The position numbers were made by a program, and so were the translations under genes. Under the pieces are notes generated by a model. That model ran no database searches. It saw only the letters and a list, made by a program, of their open reading frames with translations, and was not told the origin of the DNA. From Thraustochytrium sp. TN22 (lineage: Eukaryota; Sar; Bigyra; Thraustochytrida; Thraustochytriidae), in NCBI GenBank assembly GCA_013306675.1, contig JABLUY010000082.1:62001-126000 (forward strand): a DNA stretch of 64,000 nt, written 5' to 3'. How positions within the stretch are numbered: position 1 is the stretch's first letter; each line of letters starts with the position of its first letter. Below are positions 29,161 to 38,718 of this stretch, in pieces.

Positions 29161-30745
29161 GCTCCCCGCGCTCCGCCAAAAGCCGAGGTCGTCTCCGTCC
29201 AGGGCGAGGCCTCCTCTGCGTCCTTCTCCTCGTCCGCCTCCCGGTCTCGTCCTCGTCCCCGTCCTCGTCCTCGCCGCCCGCGCCCGCGCCGAGGTGGCCG
29301 TCGCTCGGGTCGGTATGTGCAGGCGCCGAGTAATGCCGCGCCGCGCCTCTCTCCGCCGCCCGCGCCGCGCCGCGCCGCCGCGCGCCGCGCTGCGAGGGGC
29401 CGCGCCGCCTTCGCCTTCGCCTTCGCCTTCGCCGCCGCCTTCGCCTTCGCCGCTGCCGCCGCCGCGCGCGAGTTCGGGCTTTGCCGCCGCGGCGGCGGCG
29501 CCGGGTCCGAGCGGAGTGCAAGCGATTGCACTGCGCTATGTGCAACTTGGGTTGCCTTTGCGCGCCCGCGGCGGGCTCCGTCGGCGCGGCGCGCGGCGCG
29601 ACCAGTGCCTGCGCGACGCGACGGCCCGGGGTCGCGGTGGATGAGCTCTAGAGCGAGGAGGTGGTCGTCGTCGAGCTGAGTGCGAAGCAAAGCAAGGCAA
29701 AGCGTTGCATGGCACTGCCTGATGTGCAACTTGATGATGAGGGTTGCCGTGGCGAGGGCCTGCGCGGCGCGACGGCCCGAGGGTCGCGGAGGATGAGCTC
29801 TAGAGCGAGAAGGTGGCCGTCGTCGAGCTGAGTGCACAGCACGCAACGCAAAGCATCGCATTGCAGGCAGCTGCCTGCACGTGCAACTTGAGTTGCTATT
29901 GCGCGCCTGCGGAGAACTCCGTCGACGCGGCGCGCGGCGCGACCAGGAGGTGCCTGCGCGGCGCGACGGCCCGGGCGTCGCGATGGAGGAGCTCAGGATT
30001 GAGGAGATGGCTGCGCACGAGGTGTCGCGGCGAGCAATGAAGGACAACGGTCTGGGCCTCGGGTTTCTTGCGGCGAGCAGCGAGACGGACGCTTGCATTA
30101 CGCGCGAGGATGAACGAAGTTCAGGACGCGATCAAGGCGCGCTCCAGCGGAGACGGTGTCGTGGAGAACTTGACTGTGAAGAGAGAAGGGCAAGCCGCCG
30201 AGAGGTGGAGGTCTCCAAGGCCCGCGCGAGCGCTCACATCGCCATGGCATCGCACGGCACGGCGCGTCACGCAGCACGAGCATGACACGAGCAGGGCGCA
30301 GCGGCTTCGAACGCAGGCTTCAAGCCGCCGCGGGATCGCATCGGAGCTGACGTGGAGATGATGCAATGCAGAGCATTTTGAAAGCCTTGGCCGTGTTGTC
30401 CGTGAAGGCCTAGTAGGCCCGAGACGCATCATGATCGGTCGTGGTCCTCGTCCCAGGAGCCGCAAACCTTGATCGCGCGGCGCCGACGGGCGGCGCGGGC
30501 GGCGCGGCGGGCGGCGCGTGGCGGCGCGCGGCGAGCGCGTGCGCGGCGGCAAGCGCTGCCGGCGCGGCGCGGCGCGGGCCCGCGGCCTCGGGGCGGCATC
30601 GGCGGCATCGCGGCGGCCTCGCGGCGGCGCGGCGCCGGCTCCAGGGCCTTGCGCGCGGGCGCGCGCGCGCGCGCGACGGCACGGCGAGGAGGAGCGCGGC
30701 GAGGAGGAGCGCGGCGAGGAGGACGGCGCGGCTCACGCGGCCAGG
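29161..30745. other. 1.6-kb intergenic region between divergent genes
   Basis: Separates the patatin start (leftward) from the TTL-like start (rightward). It includes the three-unit repeat listed next and long GC-rich low-complexity leaders. The frames on both strands are Arg/Ala/Ser-rich and not recognisable. Confidence 0.5.
29510..30010. repeat. three-unit imperfect tandem repeat (151-194 bp period)
   Basis: The landmark CGACGGCCCG recurs at 29619, 29770 and 29964, each followed by a GGTCGCGGNGGATGAGCTC-like block. TGTGCAACTTG or GTGCAACTTGA recurs at about 29540, 29728 and 29881. Units 1 and 3 share an extra ~40-bp GC-rich segment missing from unit 2, which explains the unequal spacing. 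Frames through the repeat encode no recognisable peptide. Confidence 0.75.
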
Positions 30746-32734
30746 ATGCTGGGCTCGCGGCCGATGGGCGGCAACGGGCTGACGGCGCGGCAGACGGGCG
30801 CGGCGGCGTGGCGCGCCAGGGCGCAGCCCGAGGCGCGCAACGGCGGCGCGAGCAGCGACGAGGACGACGACGACGATGCGAAGAAGAAGGGCGCCAAGGT
30901 CGGCCGCGCGCCCTTTGTGCACCTGTTCATCTGGGCGCTCTGCGCCGGGCTCATCTACCAGGTGGGCTGGCGGCGGAGGAGAGGAGGAGGCGGCGGCGGC
31001 GGCGGCGGCGGCCTCCGGTTCACGAGCTGGCTTAGCGGCGGCGCGGGCGACGGGGACGGCGGCGGCGTGGTGTCGTTCGACGGGGGCGACTCGGTGGCGC
31101 GCGTGTGGCACGAGGAGGACGCGCTCGTGACGAGCGAGGAGCTGCGGTCGCCGCAGCCGTGGCAGCTGCGCGCGCACGACACGGTGCGGCGCAGCCTGAG
31201 CCCATCGCAGCGCAGCGTGCACACGAGCGTGTGCCGCAAGCCGTTCATCCCGGTGCAGGTGGACAACCCGTTCCAGTCGGAGAACCAGTTCGGCTTCGTG
31301 AAGCGCTCGTACGTGTGCCTGCGGTTCGACAAGGGCCGCTGCCGCGGGCAGGCCATGGAGGACCTGTGGAACCGGCGGTACTACAAAAAGTACGACGTCT
31401 TTGAGGCCAGCTTCTTCATGACGGACACCACGGCGCTGAACCGGCTCAAGCGCGACGATAAGGAGAACTTCGACAAGATCATGTGGCAGAGCGAGGGCGA
31501 GAACTACGTGAGCGCGCTGGACGGCGGTGATGCTATTAGCGGCAACAAGGCCAAGCAGCTCGAGGTGAAGCGCAACTTCTCCGAGCAGTTTGGCTGCGAC
31601 TACAACTCGTTGCGCCTGCAGCCCGCCCAGTACACCATGCACAAGCCCAAGGAGTGCAAGGCCTTTTTTGCGTACGCGGACTCGCACCCGGTGCAGATGT
31701 GGATCAAGAAGCCCATCCTCGGCCAGGGCGGCGTCGGCATCTCGCTTCACAAGAGCCACGAGGAGTTCGCCGACCTACGCGCCTGCAAGAAGGCCAAGGC
31801 CGACATCGACAACAAGTACATCATCCAGGACTACATCAAGAAGCCGCTCCTCATCAGCGGCCGCAAGTTTGACATTCGCGTCTACATGCTCATCGCGTCG
31901 GCCATGCCTTACATCGTCTTCTACCACCCGGGCTACCTGCGGCGCTCCATCACCTCGTACACGGCAGCCAGCACCAACCGTACCAACTTCCTCACCAACA
32001 CCCACTTCCAGTCGCTCGTCGAGAACTTCGAGCTCAAGGACCACATCTGGGGCTTCCCGCGTTTCCAAAAGTACCTCTCCGACAAGAACGTCGCCGGCTC
32101 CCAGTACGTGTCCACCGTGCTCAACTCCGCCATCAAGAAAGGCCTGCTCTTCAACTTCATGAGCGCGCGCGACGAGCTCGTGCGCCGCCGCGGCTCCTAC
32201 CATCTCTTCGGCCTCGACTTTATGATCGACGAGGAGCTTCGCGTGCACTTTATCGAGGCCAACGGGTACCCGGGCTTCACCTGGAGTAACGACTTCCCCA
32301 CGCGCACGCTCGTCACGCAGATGTTCGATATGCTCATCGAGCTGCACGAAGAGGGGTCCGCCTTCCAGCGCATGACGCAGGGCGATATGTACGGTGGCTT
32401 CGAGCTCATTTACAACGAGCTCGAGGACAACTGCGACGAGAAGATGTACAACCCCTGCTACGACTTCGCCCACTTCAATGCCGTGCCCATGAAGAAGTCC
32501 GCCGAGGCCATCGCCAAGGTCCACGACACTGGCCGCCGCACGCGCTACCAGGCCAACCAAAAGGTCAAGGCTGACGCGCGTCGCGCGCAGGAGGCCTGCA
32601 AGGCTCAGAACCTCGACGTCAAGTCACCAGAGTGCTCCAAGCTCATGAAGACTGAGCGCCGCAACAAGTTCGCCAAGACCTTCAAGGAGATCACCGAATG
32701 GGAGCTCATCAACACTTTCACCGCGGGCATGTGA
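30746..32734 (+). CDS. tubulin-tyrosine-ligase-like protein with N-terminal membrane anchor
   Basis: 662 aa from the ATG at 30746 (MLGSRPMGG). An acidic and a basic patch precede one hydrophobic segment (about 55-75, APFVHLFIWALCAGLIYQV), then a Gly-rich spacer. The TTL/ATP-grasp domain covers about 195-590: WIKKPILGQGGVGI, YIIQDYIKKPLLISGRKFDIRVY and LFGLDFMIDEELRVHFIEANGYPGF-type core with the ATP-grasp metal ligands (LxxHFIEANG). TTL enzymes ligate amino acids to tubulin tails or other proteins. The membrane segment has no downstream cleavage site, so it looks like a signal anchor, which would put the domain in the ER/Golgi lumen or, if inverted, on the cytosolic face. Upstream codons are low complexity. 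Confidence 0.85.
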   Translation: MLGSRPMGGNGLTARQTGAAAWRARAQPEARNGGASSDEDDDDDAKKKGAKVGRAPFVHLFIWALCAGLIYQVGWRRRRGGGGGGGGGGLRFTSWLSGGAGDGDGGGVVSFDGGDSVARVWHEEDALVTSEELRSPQPWQLRAHDTVRRSLSPSQRSVHTSVCRKPFIPVQVDNPFQSENQFGFVKRSYVCLRFDKGRCRGQAMEDLWNRRYYKKYDVFEASFFMTDTTALNRLKRDDKENFDKIMWQSEGENYVSALDGGDAISGNKAKQLEVKRNFSEQFGCDYNSLRLQPAQYTMHKPKECKAFFAYADSHPVQMWIKKPILGQGGVGISLHKSHEEFADLRACKKAKADIDNKYIIQDYIKKPLLISGRKFDIRVYMLIASAMPYIVFYHPGYLRRSITSYTAASTNRTNFLTNTHFQSLVENFELKDHIWGFPRFQKYLSDKNVAGSQYVSTVLNSAIKKGLLFNFMSARDELVRRRGSYHLFGLDFMIDEELRVHFIEANGYPGFTWSNDFPTRTLVTQMFDMLIELHEEGSAFQRMTQGDMYGGFELIYNELEDNCDEKMYNPCYDFAHFNAVPMKKSAEAIAKVHDTGRRTRYQANQKVKADARRAQEACKAQNLDVKSPECSKLMKTERRNKFAKTFKEITEWELINTFTAGM

Positions 32735-33598
32735 TTTGTCCTGCGCTGCACTCTCGCTCATTCACCGGCGCCGCGTGTTCGTTCAGCGTCTCCAGCGCCG
32801 GGAAGTGATCTTCCCGCTCCGCCGCGGCCGGAACCGGCAGGCCGGCACCCAGGCAGGCAAGCAGGCAGGCAGGCAGGCAGGCCCCAAGGGCGGTGGCCTC
32901 CCCATTTCGACCAAGCGAGCGAACCCTATGAAAGTGACGGCCGGCACGGTCCAAGCCTTCCCTCGGTCCCAGCCAAGCTTCGACGCGCCGGGACCGGCGC
33001 GCCACTCCTGAATTTAGCCTTCGCGACTGGCGTCCCCAGGCGCCCTCTTGTAGTACGTAAGCCTTTGCTTCTTCTTCTTCTTCTTCTTCACAATTCTTCA
33101 CGCCTGCCGCGCCCATGGCCGCTCGAGCGTTTGCGCTGCTCAACGTGGCCCAGCGCGCGCTGCCGGTGCCGCCGATACTCGGCCTCGGACGTCCCGCCTG
33201 GCCAGTCAGAGAGAGTCCGAGTCCGAGTCCGAGTCCGAGTCAGCCGCCCGGCTTCTCCGGTCCCCGCCGTGGTTCGATTTCTCCCGCAGCGTGTGGCATC
33301 TCGCGCCGCGCCCTTCAGCTGCCCCCTGACGTCCACTGGCGAGCTCCAGGTGCAGTGGCGCTCCCCTGAGGCACTCCCGCAGCGCCCGCAGCGGGCGCGT
33401 TGTCTACGCTAGTGGCAACGAACGAAGGCGGTCTTCGCGGCGCGGAGGCGCACGGTCAGACCCCGATCAACCACTGCAGGCGACTGAAGCGCGCGGCGAA
33501 GGAGAAGGAAAAGGGAGGCGGCGGCGGCGGCGGCGGCGGCGCGCGCGCGAGAGGCCGGAGGCTCCGCGGCGCCGCGGCGAGCCTCGCTCTGGGGCGCC
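32735..33598. other. intergenic region with several microsatellites
   Basis: Contains (CAGG)n at 32850-32882, (TTC)n at about 33067-33091, (GAGTCC)n at about 33209-33240 and (GGC)n at about 33518-33540. No gene was recognised. Confidence 0.5.
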
Positions 33599-33862
33599 AT
33601 GTGCCCGCTGCGGTACATCGTGTTCGCCGTGAGCGCCGTGGTCGCGCTCTGCGTGCTGCTCTGGGGCCAGCAGAAGGAGGACAAGCTCGCGGAGGGCGAC
33701 GACAAGCGTGAGCGCATGCTGCTGGAGGGCAAGGCCGCAGAGAACGCCAAGGCGCAGCGCGGCGTGCGCGTCGTGGACTTTTTCACGGGGCGCTACCTGC
33801 TGGACAAGTACCGCGAGTACCGTGACGCGGCGCAGCCCCCGGCGCTCGCGCCCGCGAGCTAG
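33599..33862 (+). CDS. small single-pass membrane protein, function unknown
   Basis: 87 aa. Residues 5-22 (RYIVFAVSAVVALCVLLW) form one membrane segment, followed by a charged cytosolic-type helix (QQKEDKLAEGDDKRERMLLEGKA) and the tail GVRVVDFFTGRYLLDKYREYRD. It is not a family I recognise; it could be a small subunit or assembly factor of a membrane complex. Support for it being real comes from the clear TM-plus-amphipathic layout and from the duplicated 3' end just downstream, in which the tail is still recognisable. The ATG is preceded by a GC-rich leader. Confidence 0.6.
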   Translation: MCPLRYIVFAVSAVVALCVLLWGQQKEDKLAEGDDKRERMLLEGKAAENAKAQRGVRVVDFFTGRYLLDKYREYRDAAQPPALAPAS

Positions 33863-33869
33863 CTGGCGC

Positions 33870-34021
33870 GAGGGCGCAGAGCACGCCAAGGCGCAGCGCA
33901 GCGCGGCGTGCGCGTGGTGGACCTATTGCTACGACGTCACCTGCTGGAGAAGTACTGCGGGGACGGCGATGCGGCGCAGCCCTCGGCGCAGCCTTCGGCG
34001 CAGGCGCCCGCCGCAAGCTAG
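33870..34021 (+). pseudogene. partial tandem copy of the 3' end of the 87-aa gene
   Basis: This segment repeats 33725-33862, from the codons for EGKAAENAKAQR to the stop. The tail is still readable as GVRVVDLLLRRHLLEKY, then DAAQP, an expanded Pro-Ser-Ala-Gln repeat and AS-stop. There is no ATG and no membrane segment, and a 5-bp duplication (CGCAG type) breaks the frame between the two halves. The tail half has stayed open to an equivalent stop. It is either a decaying tandem fragment or an alternative last exon; the former is more likely. Confidence 0.7.
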
Positions 34022-34259
34022 CGCTTGCTTCCTGTGGGTTGCCACTGTATTATTGCTGATAAATGTAGGCTACATGATTTCGCATGGAGAGAAGAACGAG
34101 GAGCGAGCAAGCCTTTTGCTTGTTTCACAAGGTGTGCGGCGCTGTGTCCAAAAATAACAACCGTAACCCGCAAGCGCGTGAACATCAACAACATCATCTT
34201 CTCCTTTTAGTTCGAAGAAGTAGCCCAAAGCCGTAGGGCTGGGAAAAAAGGGGCCAACA

Positions 34260-34379
34260 TCAGCTTGTGAAGGCGTGAGCTTGGCTTGAGAAGGCACCAA
34301 CTTGGCTGCCAAAGGCGCCACCTTGGTCTGAAAAGGCGCAGGCCGGGCTGCGGAAGTGATTAGCTTGGCTGGAGGAGGC
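34260..34379. repeat. 21-bp minisatellite downstream of the OTU gene
   Basis: CTTGGCT-like unit starts fall exactly every 21 bp at 34280, 34301, 34322, 34343 and 34364, with a partial unit before them. The period is a multiple of three and the minus-strand frame would encode a Lys-Leu-x-Pro-x-x-Ala-type heptapeptide repeat, but it lies beyond the OTU stop codon at 34464. Confidence 0.85.
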
Positions 34380-34463
34380 CCCGTCACAGAAACAAAACGG
34401 ACGGAGAGACGGCGTCGCGCCAGGCGCGCTCGCGCACCACCACTGCACATTAGGCCATCCCCA

Positions 34464-36200
34464 TTAGTCGGCGACCTTGGCCTCGTCAGACTCGTCGTCG
34501 AAGTCGTCGAGGTCCTGGGCGTTGAGGCGGAAGCCGGTCTTTTGGAGCTCGTTCTTGCGGTGCTTGCGAATGACAGCATTCTTGCGGCGCTTGGGCGCGT
34601 CCCAGTGGTCGGCAGAAATGTCCTCGAGCACGGCTTGGCCGTCCTCGTCTTCGCCGACCTCACGCACAATGTAGGGGATGACAGAGTTGTAGTGGTTGCT
34701 GCCGTGGTAAGATAGGCGAATGGGGATATACTTGCCCATCTTCTCGTCCGGGGGCAGATCGCCGTCGAAGTGGATCTTGAGCGGCTCGGTGTTGGCGCCC
34801 ATGCCGTTCGCGGCGTAAATCTCGACCGGGCGGTCGTAGAGCTCCTCCATGGCGCGAATCTCGAGGTCGCCGCCCCAGATCTTGGGCTGGCGCTGCTGCG
34901 CGATGTAGTCGTCAAAGCCGTCCTCGAAGAGCGGCGCAAAGCGGTCGCGGTTGGCCTCCATGTAGTCGCAGACCTCTGTGCGCACGACGTCGTGCTTGGC
35001 GACGTCGCCGTAGACCTGGTGCGCCACGGCGCGGTAGAGGCAGTTGCCGTCCGGGTCCACGTCGAAGACCGTGAGGTCGCGGTCGAGCCGCAGGTTCTTG
35101 AGGAAGACGCCGTCCAGGCCGGCGGGCGCGCCCGCCTGCATACCCTTCTCCGTGTGCATGCCGAAGGGAGCGAGGCGGTCCTCCTGCTCGAGCACGTGGA
35201 ACCACTCGTTGAAGTAAGCCGGCCAGCCCACGAAGGTGACGCGAATGAAGTCCTGGCCGGCGACGTCAACAATCTGGCACTTGCGCCACTTCTTGCCCAC
35301 GCCCTTGCCGTTCTTGCGCTGAAAAATGTCCAGCACGTCCAGAACGTCGCTCACCGCGTAGTCGTGGTGCGGCACGTGCGGAGACGACATGGACTGGTAC
35401 GAGGCGAAGACGTCCTTGTCCGTGATGTCCACATCGCCCTCCTCGGCGTATTCGAGCGGGAGCGAGTCGGAGTCCATGAAGCGCACGTGGACCTTGCCAT
35501 CGTCCGTGGCGTTCACGACGGCGGCCGGTCGCCAGCGCCAGCCGCGTCGCGGGGGCGCCGATGTCGAGCTCGACATGCTGAGCTCGCTCTTGCTCAGAGG
35601 CACGGACTTGTCCAGGACGTCCAGGAACTGCACCATGCCGTCCTGAGTTGTCTCGCCCGAGGCCGACTGCGAGAGCAAGCGCGCCACGTCATTTTCGTCC
35701 AGCAGGACCTGCGGGGCCGCGGCATGCACCGCCGCCGCCGTCGCCACGGCACCCTGGCCGCCCTGGTCGTCCACGGTGGCCGCCATCAGGCCCTGCTCCT
35801 CGTCGCCATCCGCGTACTGCGCCTCCACCACGACGCCCGTGTCGCGCGACGACCGCGGCCTGGCGCGCGCCTTGGCCTGCGCCTCCGACAGCAGCTCGGC
35901 CTCGCGCTCCTCACGGTCGCGCATCGCCCTCTCCGCCGGCGTCAGCTGCTGCCGCGCCACCTTGAGCGCCGGCGGCGGCGCGAGCCCCTTGCCCGCCGTG
36001 TGCGTGCCGAGCGGCGCCACGTTCGACTTCCACTGGCTCTTGGGCACCTGCATGCTCGCCTCGCGCCCATTCTTCAGCAGCACCACCTCCACGAACTTCG
36101 CGTCCACGTGCTTGACCGTCGCCTGCCGCCACCCGCTGGTCCCCTTGACGTCCACGCCCATGCCCACCGCGAGGGCGACCTTGGACCCGGAGCTCCCCAT
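34464..36200 (-). CDS. OTU-domain deubiquitinase (OTUD5-like) with Tudor/chromo-like region
   Basis: 578 aa from the ATG at 36200. The start MGSSGSKV matches the N-myristoylation consensus (Gly2, small residue at 6, Lys at 7). A first small barrel-like segment lies near 10-55 (GWRQATVKHVDAKFVEV). A second chromo/Tudor-knot-like module lies near 300-365 (VTFVGWPAYFNEWFHV, then DRLAPFG). The OTU protease spans about 375-520: DPDGNCLYRAV with Asp384 and Cys387, and SNHYNSV with His503. It would remove ubiquitin from substrates. The C-terminal tail is acidic and Lys-rich. The frame is open for 61 codons before the ATG, but that part is repetitive. It shares a ~680-bp divergent promoter region with the FANCE-like gene. 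Confidence 0.9.
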   Translation of the reverse strand: MGSSGSKVALAVGMGVDVKGTSGWRQATVKHVDAKFVEVVLLKNGREASMQVPKSQWKSNVAPLGTHTAGKGLAPPPALKVARQQLTPAERAMRDREEREAELLSEAQAKARARPRSSRDTGVVVEAQYADGDEEQGLMAATVDDQGGQGAVATAAAVHAAAPQVLLDENDVARLLSQSASGETTQDGMVQFLDVLDKSVPLSKSELSMSSSTSAPPRRGWRWRPAAVVNATDDGKVHVRFMDSDSLPLEYAEEGDVDITDKDVFASYQSMSSPHVPHHDYAVSDVLDVLDIFQRKNGKGVGKKWRKCQIVDVAGQDFIRVTFVGWPAYFNEWFHVLEQEDRLAPFGMHTEKGMQAGAPAGLDGVFLKNLRLDRDLTVFDVDPDGNCLYRAVAHQVYGDVAKHDVVRTEVCDYMEANRDRFAPLFEDGFDDYIAQQRQPKIWGGDLEIRAMEELYDRPVEIYAANGMGANTEPLKIHFDGDLPPDEKMGKYIPIRLSYHGSNHYNSVIPYIVREVGEDEDGQAVLEDISADHWDAPKRRKNAVIRKHRKNELQKTGFRLNAQDLDDFDDESDEAKVAD

Positions 36201-36878
36201 CTCGCCGCCGCCGCGCGCCCGCCGCGCAGCGCACCGCAGCGCAGCGCACCGCAGCAGCCGCGGGCCCGCCGCCGCGCGGCTCGCCGCGCGCGGGGCCTCG
36301 CGCACGCCCGCCCGCGCGCGCCCGCGCTCGCTCGCTCGCTCGCTCGCTCCCTCGCGCGAGCAGAGCAGAGCGGGCGCGCACAAAGCAGGCTGGCCGCTCC
36401 AACCCGGCTCCCGCCGCGGGATGCCGGCCGCCGACTCCGCGCCGGCGCCCGCCGCCGCCGCCCTCGCCCGCGCGCGCGCGCGGAGGGAGCGGGGGGGCTG
36501 AGCGGGGGAGCCTGGCCTAGCGTTCGGCGGCCGGAGTCCAGGACTCTGGTTTGGTTTCGGGTTTGCATGCGATCCCTTGCGTGCTCTGCATGCCCAAGGC
36601 GATCATTTTCAAAAAAAACAAACAAACCACCGCCGCGCGCGCGGGCGCAGCAGACCCGCGCGCGGCGCGCGCGCGGCGGGCGCGCGGCGCGCGGGCGCAG
36701 CGTGCCCGCCGCCCGCGCGCGCCGCTGCGCTGCGCCGCGCTGCGCAGCGCTGCGCTGCGCTGCAGGAAGCAGCAGGGAGCAGGCAGGGAGCGCGCGCCGC
36801 GAGCAAGCCCGACGAGGAGGACGAGGAGGACGAGGAGGAGGACGAGGAGGAGGACGAGGACGGCGCGAGGCCGCGGCC
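36201..36878. promoter_or_regulatory. divergent promoter region, OTU and FANCE-like genes
   Basis: About 680 bp separate the two start codons. It has a (CTCG)n run near 36330-36350, an A-rich stretch near 36608-36625 and a CGCTG-rich palindromic segment near 36720-36765. A shared bidirectional promoter is inferred from the head-to-head layout only. Confidence 0.45.
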
Positions 36879-38096
36879 ATGGAGGGCGCGGAGGCGCTCG
36901 CGGAGGCGCTGGGCGACGCGCGGCGCGTGGGCGACGCGGCGCTGGAGGCGCTGCTGCGGGGCGGCGGCAGCGGCAGGGGCGAGGGCCAGGGCGGCCTGGA
37001 GGACCGCCTGCGCGGGCTGCTGGCGAGGGAGGCCAGGCGCGAGCGGCGCGAGGCCGTGCGCGACGCGTGGAGCGCCGCGCAGGGCCCGTTCTGCAGTGAG
37101 GAGTTTGCGAGGTTTGCCAGAGACGCGAGGAGGAGGAGGGAGACGCGCAAGCGCGCGGCCGACCCGGCGGCGACGGACCTGGAGCAGCATGAGGAGCAGC
37201 GCAAACGGCGCAGTATGGCTGCAACGGAGCCTGAGCAGGGCGGCGATGCGTGGGTCGCGCACCGTGAGCTCGGCGCGTCCAGGACGTGGGACACGGCCCA
37301 AGAGCAACAGGCGCAGGAGCTGCTGGCGCAGACGCTGAGTATTGGCAGGCCGCCCGATGTGGACGCGGCGCTGGACGCGCTACAGCTGCCGCAGCGCTAC
37401 GCGGAGACGCCCGAGGCCACGGCCAAGCTCGCGGCTGCGCTGCTCAGTGCCACGGCGGCCCGCGAGGAGAACTGCGTCCTCTTTGTGGAGCACACGATGC
37501 TCGTGCACATGCTCGACATGCAGAGCGCGCCGCCGAGAGCGCTGCAGGCCGCCGTGGAGGCTGCCGTGCAGGCGCGGCCGCGCGCCGTGGCGCAGGGCCT
37601 CCTCGGGCGCTATGTGCAGCGCTTGCTCTCGTCGGACCACGCAACGCCCGCCCCCTCGCAGCTCCGAACGCAGACGCAGCTCGTGGGCGTGGCGATCAAG
37701 GCGCTGCAGCGAGAGGCACCGGACGCGCTCTCGCTCGCACTTGAGGTGGCCCTCCCGGCCGCCGCACAGCATCAGCAGCTTGGCCCCGCCGCCACTGCCG
37801 TCCTCCAGCTCATCGTGAATCAGCGCCCGGGGCTGGCCGCGCCCACCGTGGCCTCGCTCGCGGACCTGCTTGCGGCGCGGGCAGCGCACCTCGCGTCGCA
37901 GGCTGCTGGCGCCCCCAAAGATGACCTGAACCGTTTTTCTGCTCTCCTTTTCGCCGTAGCATCCAAGCTCGGCCCGCAGCTCGCCGCCTCCGCACGGCTC
38001 GCCTCCCTTGATCAGGCCGTGCGCAACCCGGCCCTCAAGGGCAATATGATAGCCCCAGCCCGCAAGCAGCTAGCCGCACTCCTACGCAAGCGATGA
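36879..38096 (+). CDS. FANCE-like protein (Fanconi anaemia core complex)
   Basis: 405 aa. The N-terminal third is charged (Arg/Glu-rich). From about residue 150 the chain is a series of Leu/Ala-rich helices, as in the C-terminal FANCE repeat domain. Landmarks are LDALQLPQRYAETPE (compare LCAQLQLPQLSD in human FANCE) and the final segment LASLDQAVRNP...RKQLAALL (compare [23 protein letters not shown]). FANCE links the core complex to FANCD2 in repair of DNA cross-links. Low-complexity helical repeats can mislead, so the call is moderate. The start ATG at 36879 is chosen because the large upstream frame is antisense to the OTU gene. No other Fanconi gene is in the window. Confidence 0.55.
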   Translation: MEGAEALAEALGDARRVGDAALEALLRGGGSGRGEGQGGLEDRLRGLLAREARRERREAVRDAWSAAQGPFCSEEFARFARDARRRRETRKRAADPAATDLEQHEEQRKRRSMAATEPEQGGDAWVAHRELGASRTWDTAQEQQAQELLAQTLSIGRPPDVDAALDALQLPQRYAETPEATAKLAAALLSATAAREENCVLFVEHTMLVHMLDMQSAPPRALQAAVEAAVQARPRAVAQGLLGRYVQRLLSSDHATPAPSQLRTQTQLVGVAIKALQREAPDALSLALEVALPAAAQHQQLGPAATAVLQLIVNQRPGLAAPTVASLADLLAARAAHLASQAAGAPKDDLNRFSALLFAVASKLGPQLAASARLASLDQAVRNPALKGNMIAPARKQLAALLRKR

Positions 38097-38718
38097 TGAG
38101 CGGATTGCACGATGCCACCAGGTAACGTTAGCAAGCAGCCTGACGGACGCAGGCAGTCGAGCGTAGCGTACGAATTGAATGGTTGGTGCAGCATCTTTCA
38201 TCTCATGCCATCTCATAAAGATCGCCGCAACCTTGCTTGTTTGTCGTGCGCGCGCTCGCTTTATGCCAGCAGCCTGGCTGCCCTGGCACGTGTCACATGG
38301 ACGCCAGCTTACATCGAATCTAGTAGACAGGCACGGACACGGAGATAGGCAAGCCGCGGACACCCCACAGGAAGGCATGTACGGCGTTGTGGGAAGAAGG
38401 ACGAATGGATCGAGCGGGCGGCGCTCGGCGACTCACGGGCGCCAGGCGACACATCTCTCCCGGGGCACGGGCCAAATTTCGGCCTCTGGCTAGCTAACCA
38501 GCCCAGCGGATCGGATGTGAAAGTGCTACCTTGCACGCGAATAGCTGCTAAAGTTAGGAAGGGCGGGCCTTGTCCCTTGCGTGCATTCCATGCATGGGCT
38601 ACTTACTGTCAGAAGCTGCCGATTGGCCTGAGGGAAAGTACCGTGCTCTCCCTCTCTCTCTCTCTCTCTCCCACGATCCCTCCCTCGCGCGCAAGCGCGC
38701 GCAAGCAAACCTGCAACG
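38097..38718. other. intergenic region before the giant receptor-like gene
   Basis: About 620 bp, less GC-rich than the surroundings. A (CT)n tract at about 38645-38672 lies some 50 bp before the start codon. No gene was seen. Confidence 0.5.

Noticed and set aside
34770-36878. Long plus-strand open frame continuous with the FANCE-like gene
   Set aside because: It is antisense to the OTU deubiquitinase and has the His/Val/Leu/Arg-rich look of a reverse-strand shadow; the FANCE-like start at 36879 is better supported.
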